Positions 31,559-39,430 of a stretch of DNA of 39,430 nucleotides are shown in pieces. The translations under genes were made by a program, and so were the position numbers. The notes under the pieces are model-generated. The model was not told the DNA's origin and did no database searches. It saw only the letters and a list, made by a program, of their open reading frames with translations. The first letter of the stretch is position 1; every line of letters begins with the position of its first letter. Source of the DNA: Lachnospiraceae bacterium (GTDB lineage Bacteria > Bacillota > Clostridia > Lachnospirales > Lachnospiraceae); contig JAIECJ010000100.1 in the NCBI GenBank assembly GCA_029068555.1, positions 1 to 39,430 on the forward strand. Reading direction: 5' to 3'.

Positions 31559-32927
31559 CCTGAAAGTGGATGGGGCGCCAATCAAAAAGATCACATCACT
31601 TACAATCACCAATGCGGCAAACACCTATGGAATGGTACAGCTTAGCGGAGAAGTGGAACCCGCTGAGGGAGAAAGTTTTGCGGGCAGGGCTGATGAGAAT
31701 ACCTGTATCACCATCAGGACAGAGGCATCAGGACAGCCACCAGTGCTTTTTATGGGAATCGTGGAATCCGTTTCGTTGTCAAAGACATCGGAATACGCAT
31801 TGCTGAATCTGATTCTCAGGGCGGAAGCATCAAAGCTGAATACCAAAAAGGAGCACAGGAGTTTTCAGAACACAGGAAGCACCTATGAGGAAGTTATAAA
31901 TAAGGCGCTCGGAGGAAAAGCAGGATTACAGATGAATGTCAGTGACAAATCAACCGGACGCCTTATTGTCCAGTACAATGAAACAGCGTGGGAGTTTGCC
32001 CTGAGAATGGCGTCAGAGTTCGGGGCGCCGCTGTGTGCCAATGTGGAAACGCAGATTCCGCAGCTGACAGTCGGTGTGCCGGAAACAGGCAATACATACC
32101 AGCTCAGCGATGTGGAGTATGATTTTGGCTCCAATGGAAATGCCTATGAGAAAATGCAAAGCAACAGCAGCAATTCATATATGCAGGAAGATTTTTCGGG
32201 AACAGGCATATCGACTGACCAGTATGTAATGCTGGGAGATACCATTACCTACGGAGGTCAGACACAGCAGGTACAGCAGTTCAGTTCCACACTCGAAAAC
32301 GGGATACTCCGTACAAGTATCAGCGCAGCTGTTAAAACAGGATTTACACAGGCATTGCAGCCCAATGCGCAGGTGTCAGGAAAAATGTTTCTGGGTGAAG
32401 TAAAGGCTGTGGAAAAGGATAAAGTGCAGGTCCATCTAGTAGACATAGATGATGAGTATGATTCGGGCGGAAACTTGTGGCTGCCGTATTCCACGGCATA
32501 TTCCTCAAATGACGGAAGCGGTTTTTACTGTATGCCGCAGGAGGGGGACAGCGTGAGGGTATTTTTCCCGTCGGATAATGAGAAGGATGCTTTTTGTGCA
32601 AGCTCTGTAAATGTATCTCCTTTGGATGACCCGAAGCACAAGAAATGGCGTTCCCCGGCAGGAAAGGAAATCTTATTTACGGAAAAAGGAATATTCATTA
32701 CCTGCAGCGAGCAGAGGATATACATCAACCTTGAGGATGAGAACGGCATCAGTATCTGTGCGGATAAGGACATTAATATATGTTCAAACAACAATATTCT
32801 CTTATATGCACAGAATACGCTTCAAGTACAGTCGGAGAACAAGATTCTGCTGAGCACCGGATGCTCATATATTGATATAACAAAGGAAAGCATACAGCTT
32901 GGCGCAAAGAATGTGGTGATTAAATAA
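31536..32927 (+). CDS. VgrG-type spike protein
   Basis: A 463-residue protein with ATG 31536 behind GGGAGG, overlapping the chaperone-like gene. Residues 1-270 form a gp27-like part (ITSLTITNAAN; ETAWEFALRMASEFGAPL, the segment that is conserved in VgrG and phage gpD proteins). Residues about 277-365 are a gp5-type OB fold (GEVKAVEKDKVQVHL...WLPYSTAY...FYCMPQEGDSVRVFF). Residues 375-463 are short repeated strands (ICADKDINICSNNNILLYA) of the beta-helix needle. It should sit at the tip of the tube beneath the PAAR-like protein. No enzymatic extension is present. Confidence 0.85.
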   Translation: METITYLNLKVDGAPIKKITSLTITNAANTYGMVQLSGEVEPAEGESFAGRADENTCITIRTEASGQPPVLFMGIVESVSLSKTSEYALLNLILRAEASKLNTKKEHRSFQNTGSTYEEVINKALGGKAGLQMNVSDKSTGRLIVQYNETAWEFALRMASEFGAPLCANVETQIPQLTVGVPETGNTYQLSDVEYDFGSNGNAYEKMQSNSSNSYMQEDFSGTGISTDQYVMLGDTITYGGQTQQVQQFSSTLENGILRTSISAAVKTGFTQALQPNAQVSGKMFLGEVKAVEKDKVQVHLVDIDDEYDSGGNLWLPYSTAYSSNDGSGFYCMPQEGDSVRVFFPSDNEKDAFCASSVNVSPLDDPKHKKWRSPAGKEILFTEKGIFITCSEQRIYINLEDENGISICADKDINICSNNNILLYAQNTLQVQSENKILLSTGCSYIDITKESIQLGAKNVVIK

Positions 32928-32956
32928 TAGTGTGAAAAATGAATTTTTACATGGCA

Positions 32957-32977
32957 AATTTGTGCCTGGCACAAATT
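32957..32977. promoter_or_regulatory. 21-bp palindrome between spike and pentapeptide genes
   Basis: AATTTGTGCC and GGCACAAATT flank a single central T. The arms are too close for a stable RNA hairpin with all pairs, so a protein-binding operator is plausible. It lies 20 bases ahead of the next start and 30 bases after the spike stop. Confidence 0.5.
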
Positions 32978-32996
32978 CGCAGGCTGAGAAAGGAGC

Positions 32997-33989
32997 ATGG
33001 TGATTATCATGAGCAATGATATACAGAACAAAACAGCCTGCCTTCGGGAGTTTGAGGAAAAGGAATATCAGGAGATAACAAGGCAGTTTATGGCGAAAAC
33101 TGCTGCATATGTAAGAGAGAATGCGATGGCGGTCATAGAAAGGATTAAGACACAGCTCGACAGTTTCATGGCAAATATCGCAAAGCAGCAGAAGATACAG
33201 ATGATACCGGTCGGGCAGATTACGCTCTCGCTGATACGGGTATCGGCGTGGGAGGAGAAAAAGCTCATAAGGATGGATGCATATGATGAAGAACAGCTCA
33301 TGGGCAGAAATGTGGCATACCAGTATATTGAGGCTGACTGGATCTTCACAGAATGGCAGGCGTATTATGACAGCCTGAAGAATGCGGTAAAGAAGAAAGG
33401 AAAAAGCCTGTATATCAAGGAGGCATCCATCAGGAAGCTGATGGACAGAAGCATAAAAAAACTGGTGTATATACTGGCGGCAACGCTCAAATATACATTA
33501 AACGACGCGGATTATCTGGAACATTTTCAGGAATGTGCAAGAGCAGAGGGATTCATCATCAGTGTTGGCGAGTATATGGACTGGCAGAAAGTATTGTATG
33601 CAGAGCCGCCGGAAGTGGACATTTTTTTCAATCTGGACAGGCATCCGCTGGTGTTTCAGAAGCTTGAGAACAAGCGTTACCGGGACAAGGAATTCTGCGA
33701 GCTGGATCTCAGGCATGCCAGATTTACACACTGTGATTTTATCAGATGCAGTTTTGAGGATACGGATTTGTCAGATGTGTGCTTTGTGGACTGCAGATTC
33801 AAAAATGTTGACATGAAGTCGGGAAAACTGTACGGAGCCTCCTTTATTGCCTGTATACTTGAGAATACGGACATGGAGGGAATACAGACAAAATGGGTTC
33901 CCTTTGCGGAAGAAGAACAGGAAACGGATGTATACAGGGAAGTGGTATACAGGGAATGTCTCATTGATGGCGAGCTGACGGGGGAATGA
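32997..33989 (+). CDS. Pentapeptide-repeat protein
   Basis: A 330-residue protein with AAAGGAG upstream; possible starts are ATG 32997, GTG 33000 and ATG 33009, and the spacing does not settle it. Residues 1-205 are helical and unassigned. Residues about 222-310 have pentapeptide repeats (CELDLRHARFTHCDFIRCSF...DLSDVCF), forming a right-handed quadrilateral beta-helix. Pentapeptide proteins with similar placement occur in PAAR/spike loci, where some act as adaptors. It is followed without gap by the gene at 33990. Confidence 0.75.
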   Translation: MVIIMSNDIQNKTACLREFEEKEYQEITRQFMAKTAAYVRENAMAVIERIKTQLDSFMANIAKQQKIQMIPVGQITLSLIRVSAWEEKKLIRMDAYDEEQLMGRNVAYQYIEADWIFTEWQAYYDSLKNAVKKKGKSLYIKEASIRKLMDRSIKKLVYILAATLKYTLNDADYLEHFQECARAEGFIISVGEYMDWQKVLYAEPPEVDIFFNLDRHPLVFQKLENKRYRDKEFCELDLRHARFTHCDFIRCSFEDTDLSDVCFVDCRFKNVDMKSGKLYGASFIACILENTDMEGIQTKWVPFAEEEQETDVYREVVYRECLIDGELTGE

Positions 33990-34520
33990 ATGATGGAATA
34001 TTTTTTGATCAGGTCATGTGCGGTGACACCTTTTGAACCGATTCACATGAACCGCAGTCTGTATACGAATCTGATGACAGAAGAAGCTTTTGAGGAGATT
34101 CCGGAGGATATTATCTATTATTATCATTTCAGTGGGGAGATAGAGCTTCCGGATGTAATGTTTCGTCCGACCTTTATGACCGGGGATGGTCTTCACGACA
34201 TTATCAGTCTGTATGATGAGAGCATACAGTGGAAGAATATGCAGATATTCCCAGACATGCAGGATTTTCCGAGGGAAATGGCAAAGAGATACTGGATACC
34301 GCTTTTAAAAGAATATCGGTGCCTGCATAAAGACACACTGGTTCTGCCGGACAAGACGACAAAAAAGCCAATCCTTGACAGAAGTCGGCTTAGGAATACA
34401 GATATATTCAGGATATCCGGAGTCAGTCAGAATCTTGTGGCAGTATCGCTGGCGCTGGCTGAAAGTATCAGCAGAAGGGAATTATATGGAATTACGTTTG
34501 AGAGATTGGAGGTGCGGTGA
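33990..34520 (+). CDS. Imm11-like (DUF1629-like) protein
   Basis: A 176-residue protein starting at ATG 33990 (or 33993), just after the previous stop. The C-terminal segment with ILDRSRLRNTDIFRISGVSQ and SISRRELYGITFERLEV has the pattern of Imm11/DUF1629 immunity-associated proteins (DRS ... FRI ... gitFe.l). In polymorphic toxin and PAAR loci such proteins sit beside the effector, as here before the PAAR-like gene. Whether it is immunity or adaptor is unclear. The family call is by eye. Confidence 0.55.
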   Translation: MMEYFLIRSCAVTPFEPIHMNRSLYTNLMTEEAFEEIPEDIIYYYHFSGEIELPDVMFRPTFMTGDGLHDIISLYDESIQWKNMQIFPDMQDFPREMAKRYWIPLLKEYRCLHKDTLVLPDKTTKKPILDRSRLRNTDIFRISGVSQNLVAVSLALAESISRRELYGITFERLEVR

Positions 34521-34523
34521 CAG

Positions 34524-35996
34524 ATGGAACTGATGGAATCACAAGAACAGAAAAAACAGTTTGTCAGGAGACTGATGGTGGCGGCATGTGAGTGTGGCAG
34601 TCTGGAGTACCAGTACCTGAATCTGCCGGAGGATCACGGCGTGTACTTTGAGGATGTGGATCATCCGCTGATGAACGCAAACGATCATGAGGGCAATAAA
34701 CATATCATGCAGTTCGGAAGATGCGATGCGGAAGCGAATCCTAAGAATATAATGAGTAATATGCTGGCAAAAGTAAGTCCGGCCTTCGCCCTGATCAACA
34801 AGGCGAAGGAAGCCATGGGATGTGAAGGATGCAAATGTTCTCCCATGGTCATCAACTCGTGGGCGAAGGGGGATACGGCGAACCGGCTTGACGGGGCGCC
34901 CTGTATCACCAATGAGAGTACGCTCCACTGCCTTTATGGCGGACTGATAAAGATTACGGAGATACCGAAAAGTGCAGACGAAGATGAAAATGCGGACAAT
35001 GTCGACGCGCCTGAAGAGGAAGAGTACAACCCTCTTGACACGGTTCCGGAAGCCATGCAGGACAAGATCAACAGCATGAATGAAAATGCAGCGTCCGAAA
35101 GCGACAGCAGTGCCCAGGACAGTTCCGCAGATGCGGGTGCAGGAAACGGACCGGAAAGTGGAAACAGTGCAGCCGGAAACGGGGCTGCAGGAGGAACAGG
35201 AGGCGGAAGCAGCATGACGGGCGGCGCCTCTGGTGGAGGCATGTCAGGCGGGGCGTCATGGGGAGATATGGGTGACGCTTCAGGGCTGTTATCCGATGCA
35301 CAGCAGTGGTATCAGGATAACGGACAGGACTTTATGGAGATGTACGCCGTGTCCGATGCGCTGATCGACCAGAATTATATGCGTAACAGGGCTCAGGTGC
35401 TCAATCCCGCATGCTTTAATGATGAGGGTTTCATAGCGGATGCATCGCTTTTGGATAACTTCAACATGGGCGGTTCCAATCTTGCGAGAATCGGGGGCAG
35501 CTGCATAGCGGCATTCAATCTCATGCGCGTTCTCGGAGCGCCAATGGAGATGTGCGACATTATCAGGGATGCGGAGAGAAGGCAGACGGTAAAAGGATTT
35601 ATGGATGAAGGACCCATGGGGATATCGCTCTGTAGTATGGTTGACGGGATGCGATCAAAAGGCATGTCAGCTAAGCTGGTGTGTGGAGAGCGGACAATAT
35701 CCTCAGCATTGAAAATGAAAGCAGGCGAGGCAGCAGTGCTCGGTATTTCAGATAAAGGAAAAACACAGTTTTGCACTTTGAAATGCGGTGCGGCAGGAAA
35801 AATCAGCTGTGCAGAGCGTCCGGAAATGTCTGTGGAGAAAATGTGCAGCGTCACATCAGGAAAAAAGATGGCAATGATGAAAGTAGGAAGTGCGAAGAAA
35901 TTTACGGAAGCAGTTAAAGACACTGGCCTGGAAAAGCGAAAGATTAGCTCCGGAAAAATACAAAAAGCAGGTGTCCTGCGGAAAATCGGTCAATGA
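34524..35996 (+). CDS. DUF4280 PAAR-like spike-tip protein with C-terminal extension
   Basis: A 490-residue protein starting at ATG 34524 behind GGAGGTGCGG. Residues about 14-145 match DUF4280, the PAAR-like tip family: VAACECG, GCEGCKCSPMVINSWAKG, and CLYGGLIKI. A long linker (about 148-255) is first acidic, then rich in G, S, A and N. The C-terminal domain (about 256-490) contains IGGSCIAAFNLMRVLGAP with C327, which resembles the start of papain-like/C39-like peptidase folds or their inactive relatives; a catalytic His/Asp cannot be assigned by eye. I infer a spike-tip effector or cargo adaptor. Such extensions are usual in PAAR effectors. Confidence 0.75.
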   Translation: MELMESQEQKKQFVRRLMVAACECGSLEYQYLNLPEDHGVYFEDVDHPLMNANDHEGNKHIMQFGRCDAEANPKNIMSNMLAKVSPAFALINKAKEAMGCEGCKCSPMVINSWAKGDTANRLDGAPCITNESTLHCLYGGLIKITEIPKSADEDENADNVDAPEEEEYNPLDTVPEAMQDKINSMNENAASESDSSAQDSSADAGAGNGPESGNSAAGNGAAGGTGGGSSMTGGASGGGMSGGASWGDMGDASGLLSDAQQWYQDNGQDFMEMYAVSDALIDQNYMRNRAQVLNPACFNDEGFIADASLLDNFNMGGSNLARIGGSCIAAFNLMRVLGAPMEMCDIIRDAERRQTVKGFMDEGPMGISLCSMVDGMRSKGMSAKLVCGERTISSALKMKAGEAAVLGISDKGKTQFCTLKCGAAGKISCAERPEMSVEKMCSVTSGKKMAMMKVGSAKKFTEAVKDTGLEKRKISSGKIQKAGVLRKIGQ

Positions 35997-36000
35997 AGGT

Positions 36001-36048
36001 AACAGTTCAGCCTGATGCTTGTAGCAGGAAGCCGAAAGCTGGACTGTT
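36001..36048. repeat. 11-bp inverted repeat between PAAR-like and VgrG-RHS genes
   Basis: AACAGTTCAGC (36001-36011) pairs with GCTGGACTGTT (36038-36048), one wobble, loop 26 bases with a small inner hairpin. There is no T-run. It could be an RNA element that sets effector expression. Confidence 0.45.
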
Positions 36049-36084
36049 AAGTAAAGTTAAGAAGAAAGGTACAGGAACGATAAG

Positions 36085-39000
36085 ATGAAAAAGGAACGAT
36101 ATATCATATCAGACCTTAAACTGGATGTCGCAATTGCATACAGTTCTGTCCTCTCGCTGAGGATAACTTCCGGACAGGGAGAACACGGCAGACTGTGTGT
36201 TACCGTTGAGACGGATGAGGGGATAACACAGTCCGATGTGCTCCGGTGCAGTGACACGGACGTGACGGTAAGCCTGTCGGATGGGAGAAAGATTTTCTCT
36301 GGTGTATGTACAGGTGCATCCATGTCAAACCAGGGTCAATATAAATGTGTGACGCTGGAAGCATGCACCTGTTCCGTCAGAATGGACTCCGAGAGGAAAA
36401 AGGCAGTATTCCAGGATCCGGGAAAGACACTGCAGGACATACTTGGGTATGTGTGCTCATCATATGGTGCGATGCTCACGCTTGACAGCGATCCCGCCAT
36501 GAAAAATGTGGAGTACCAGCAGGATGAGACCGACTGGGCATTTTTAAAGAGACTGTCCGCCGCACAGCAGAAGGCAGTGTTTACGGATTTGTCGGGAGGC
36601 GGGATAAACATATACTGTGGGGAGACCGGATTCCGGTCTTTTGGCGGCGACATACTCGGGGAGCAGTGCGGCAGCAGCCGTAACGTGTCCGAACTTGCAA
36701 GGGCAGGGGAACTGGAACCGGTTTCCGGTTATATGTATGACACCATGGAATACTTGAGCGCAGAGCCATGCGCGTCCGCTGGAGACCTGATAGACGGCAA
36801 ATACTGTGTGCGCAGGTCGGAACTGAAACTGGACGGTGGCACACTCACAAACAGACTGTGGCTTGGCTACAGTGACAGTATGCGCCCGTCCGTGGAGGAG
36901 AGCACGCAGCCCTCTTTTACGAGCGGTGTGCTGCAGGGAACAGTGCTTGCAGTGAGCGGCAATCAGGTGCAGGTGCAGTTTGATTCCGAAGCAGGGGGCG
37001 GATCCGCCATGTGGCTACCGTATGAGGCAGCCATCAGCAACTCTTTTTACTGTATGCCGGACGAGGGTGACAGGGTATTTGTATACCAGGAAAATGACGG
37101 AAAGGCAGTATGCCTTGGAAGCCGCCATGTGGAAACCGGACGCCCTGATTTCATGAAGCCCAGGGAGGATGTGCTCACCAACCATGACAAGATGGTGAAA
37201 CTCGGCGAGACGGCGCTCACCATCACAGCAACGCGCGATGCCCATGATAACGGCTCCACGGATGAAATCACGATACACATGGACAGTGACGAGGGCATCA
37301 CCATATCCTCGGCAAAGGACATCTATATTGTGACATCCGGGAACATGAACATCGGTGCGCGGGTGCCTGAAAATGCGGATGAGATGCAGCAGGAGGGGCA
37401 TGACCGTGTCAAGGAGCGCGACGCGGAGGGCGATACAAAATATAGCATTGAGAGCCTTGAATACTTTGGCGGCGCCGCGCTGTCGGGCTTCCTGAAGGAG
37501 AGTGCGAGACAGTTTGGTGAGGAAGTGAAGCAGCAGGCGATTGACACCATCAAGGGGATGACCTTTGCCGACCTGTGGTTTCCGAAAAAGGAAAATGACG
37601 CCGTTGGGGATGATGATGCCTTTGAGACCGGTGTGGTCACGCTCTATGGCTATGACTACCTGGTACTTTCGGTGGGTGAGAACAGGATTGAGCTTGGCGC
37701 GGAGGACATCAGCATAACCACGGAAAAGTTCTACTGGCTCGGGTATGAGCGGCAGAAGCACAGTCCGGAAGAAATCCCGCTCAAGGACTGGTGGGAGACC
37801 GCCCTCGACGGGCTGCAGCTTGTGCTGGACATAGCAGGCATGATTCCGGTGTTCGGTGCGATACCCGACCTCATCAATGCCGGGGTGTCGCTTGCAAGGG
37901 GAAATTATGTGGAGGCTGCGATGAGTGCATTTGCGGCAATCCCGGGAATCGGTGACGCGGCCGGGGCGCTCAAGACAGGCGCAAAGGTTGTAAAGACGGT
38001 GACAAAGCTCACCAAGGCACAGAAGATCATAAAGACAATCCAGCTCATTTACCAGGGACTGCAGCTTGCCTACTCGGTGTACCAGAAGAGGGACGCCATA
38101 GCAAACTTATGGAACAAGCTCACGACGGGCACATTTGACATAACGAACATTGATGATGTCAATGACCTCATCAGTGTCCTCGGACTTGCGCCAAGTATGG
38201 TCCAGTTCGGCATGGATGCAAATAATCTCAGGAAAGGGCAGAAGGTGGAGTATTCTGTTGACGGCCCCGACAAAAAGCTTGACGCGGAAACGACAAACAG
38301 GGATAATGATTACTGTGCGACAGACCCGGTAAATGTCGTTACCGGAAGCCTTGTTGCAGACTATGACGATCTGCAGCTCCGGGACATCCGGGAGACCTTT
38401 ATCCTAAGGCGCACTTATGAGTCGGCATATGAGAACAGGGGACTCCTTCTCGGGAGCAGGTGGTTTTTGAACATCGAGAGCCGCACTGCCATGGAAGGGG
38501 ATACCATGAAAGTGCAGCTGCCGGACATGCACCTGCTGAGTTTCCACAGGACAGAGGACGGCAGCTGGGAAAACACGAAAGCCGGCGACCGCAGCCTGCA
38601 GCTTGAGGATACTGCCGACGGACTGCAGCTTAAGGACAACAAGGGGCGCAAGACCTATACCTACACAAAGGACGGCAGGCTGGAATCCATCAGCGACCGG
38701 TATGGGAACACAACGCGCTTTTTATATGAGGAGGGTGTTCTCTACCGCATGGAGCTTGCAGGGGGACAGTTTCTTGACTTCGAGATGAAGGAGGGGAAGC
38801 TTGACACCATCCGGGATACCATGGGGAGAACATACCGCTATGAGTATGAGGGCGACCTACTGACCTGTGTTACCCTCGCAAACGGCGGGCAGATACACTA
38901 CGAATACACCCCCGAGGGCTGGATGAAGCGCATAACGGACCAGAACGGGAAGTGCTACGTGTCAAATGAGTACGACCTGCGCGGCAGGGTGGTAAAACAG

Positions 39001-39430
39001 ACGACTGCCGATGGCGGCGAGTATGTGATGTTCTATGATGCGGCGAAACACTGCAACACGTTCACCGACCTTGCGACAGGAGAGGTGACAAGGTACGAGT
39101 ACGGCAGGCAGCGCGTACCGACAAAGACCATTTATGCGGACGGTACATACTCCGAGATCCGCTATGACGAGTGGGAGAACAAGGTATACGAGCGCGACAG
39201 GAACGGTGCGGAGACCTTCCGTACCTTTGACCGGTACGGGAACCTTTTGGAAGAAAGGCTTCCGTCAGGGCTTGCCACCACGAACACCTATGATGAAAGC
39301 GGGAACATCATCCGCCAGACTGACAGCATGGGCAGGGAAGTGCGCTGGGAGTATGACGGAAAGGGGATGCTCACGGGCGAGCACATGCTGCTTGACAGGG
39401 ACACATGGTGCAGCATGCATTTCGAGTGGG
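36085..39430 (+). CDS. VgrG-RHS fusion effector (3' end outside window)
   Basis: An open frame from ATG 36085 to the right edge, 1115 codons so far. Residues 1-280 are a gp27/gp5-like VgrG part (DETDWAFLKRLSAAQQ; later GTVLAVSGNQVQVQF...WLPYEAAISNSFYCMP, the OB fold). Residues about 575-640 are a hydrophobic pre-RHS segment (LDIAGMIPVFGAIPDL...). DUF6531 follows (DPVNVVTGSLV near 747), then YD repeats from about 850. So one polypeptide carries spike and RHS cage. The RHS toxin tip lies outside. The hydrophobic segment fits an Eag-type chaperone (30917). The fragments in the second island look like displaced RHS core and tips of this type. Confidence 0.88.
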   Translation, partial: MKKERYIISDLKLDVAIAYSSVLSLRITSGQGEHGRLCVTVETDEGITQSDVLRCSDTDVTVSLSDGRKIFSGVCTGASMSNQGQYKCVTLEACTCSVRMDSERKKAVFQDPGKTLQDILGYVCSSYGAMLTLDSDPAMKNVEYQQDETDWAFLKRLSAAQQKAVFTDLSGGGINIYCGETGFRSFGGDILGEQCGSSRNVSELARAGELEPVSGYMYDTMEYLSAEPCASAGDLIDGKYCVRRSELKLDGGTLTNRLWLGYSDSMRPSVEESTQPSFTSGVLQGTVLAVSGNQVQVQFDSEAGGGSAMWLPYEAAISNSFYCMPDEGDRVFVYQENDGKAVCLGSRHVETGRPDFMKPREDVLTNHDKMVKLGETALTITATRDAHDNGSTDEITIHMDSDEGITISSAKDIYIVTSGNMNIGARVPENADEMQQEGHDRVKERDAEGDTKYSIESLEYFGGAALSGFLKESARQFGEEVKQQAIDTIKGMTFADLWFPKKENDAVGDDDAFETGVVTLYGYDYLVLSVGENRIELGAEDISITTEKFYWLGYERQKHSPEEIPLKDWWETALDGLQLVLDIAGMIPVFGAIPDLINAGVSLARGNYVEAAMSAFAAIPGIGDAAGALKTGAKVVKTVTKLTKAQKIIKTIQLIYQGLQLAYSVYQKRDAIANLWNKLTTGTFDITNIDDVNDLISVLGLAPSMVQFGMDANNLRKGQKVEYSVDGPDKKLDAETTNRDNDYCATDPVNVVTGSLVADYDDLQLRDIRETFILRRTYESAYENRGLLLGSRWFLNIESRTAMEGDTMKVQLPDMHLLSFHRTEDGSWENTKAGDRSLQLEDTADGLQLKDNKGRKTYTYTKDGRLESISDRYGNTTRFLYEEGVLYRMELAGGQFLDFEMKEGKLDTIRDTMGRTYRYEYEGDLLTCVTLANGGQIHYEYTPEGWMKRITDQNGKCYVSNEYDLRGRVVKQTTADGGEYVMFYDAAKHCNTFTDLATGEVTRYEYGRQRVPTKTIYADGTYSEIRYDEWENKVYERDRNGAETFRTFDRYGNLLEERLPSGLATTNTYDESGNIIRQTDSMGREVRWEYDGKGMLTGEHMLLDRDTWCSMHFEW

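Noticed and set aside
36085-38273. Minus-strand frames across the VgrG-RHS gene
   Set aside because: The plus frame is open for the whole 3.3 kb with VgrG, DUF6531 and YD motifs, so the minus frames are shadows.

Overview
The window reads as a chromosomal segment of a Gram-positive Firmicute, most likely a gut Lachnospiraceae-type Clostridium. The reasons are strong AGGAGG-type ribosome sites, frequent ATA and AGG codons, and moderate GC in the core genes against AT-rich islands. Nearly every gene lies on the plus strand in one long operon-like array. No tRNA, rRNA, CRISPR array, transposase or phage capsid/terminase gene was seen.

The main content is a contractile injection system related to type VI secretion (T6SS) and extracellular contractile injection systems. 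Positions 545-6882 hold a signalling module: a membrane Ser/Thr kinase, a small membrane protein with TxxL repeats, an FHA protein, a J-domain protein, a membrane von Willebrand factor A (VWA) protein and a second kinase. Positions 6932-10070 encode a large sheath protein and two Hcp-like tube proteins. Positions 10152-12238 add two more FHA proteins and a PP2C phosphatase. After an AT-rich island (about 12240-14350) come a degenerate PP2C-TM-TPR protein, a large Hsp70/actin-fold ATPase, a second sheath paralogue, a baseplate-candidate protein and a 58-codon stump of another. A second AT-rich island (about 22183-26050) precedes a third sheath paralogue, three baseplate-candidate proteins, a DUF1795/Eag-like chaperone, a VgrG-type spike, a pentapeptide protein, an Imm11-like protein, a DUF4280 PAAR-like protein with a C-terminal extension, and a VgrG-RHS fusion running off the window.

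The most interesting reading is that each sheath protein is one polypeptide combining a TssB-like N-terminal part with a TssC-like C-terminal part, and that there are three such paralogues with two tube proteins. That inventory recalls Afp/PVC particles more than canonical T6SS. No ClpV unfoldase or TssJLM membrane complex is visible. The Hsp70-like ATPase and the J-protein are candidates for particle assembly or recycling. Two kinases, two PP2C-fold proteins, three FHA proteins and a TxxL-repeat protein form an expanded version of the threonine-phosphorylation control known from PpkA/PppA/Fha of T6SS.

The two islands look like graveyards of RHS toxin tips and immunity genes: frameshifted toxin tails, RHS core scraps, a 36-bp repeat exactly 1 kb apart, a truncated duplicate of an immunity gene, and a three-member family of small membrane proteins that may be orphan immunity proteins. 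All functional assignments are from reading the translations and were not checked by database search.
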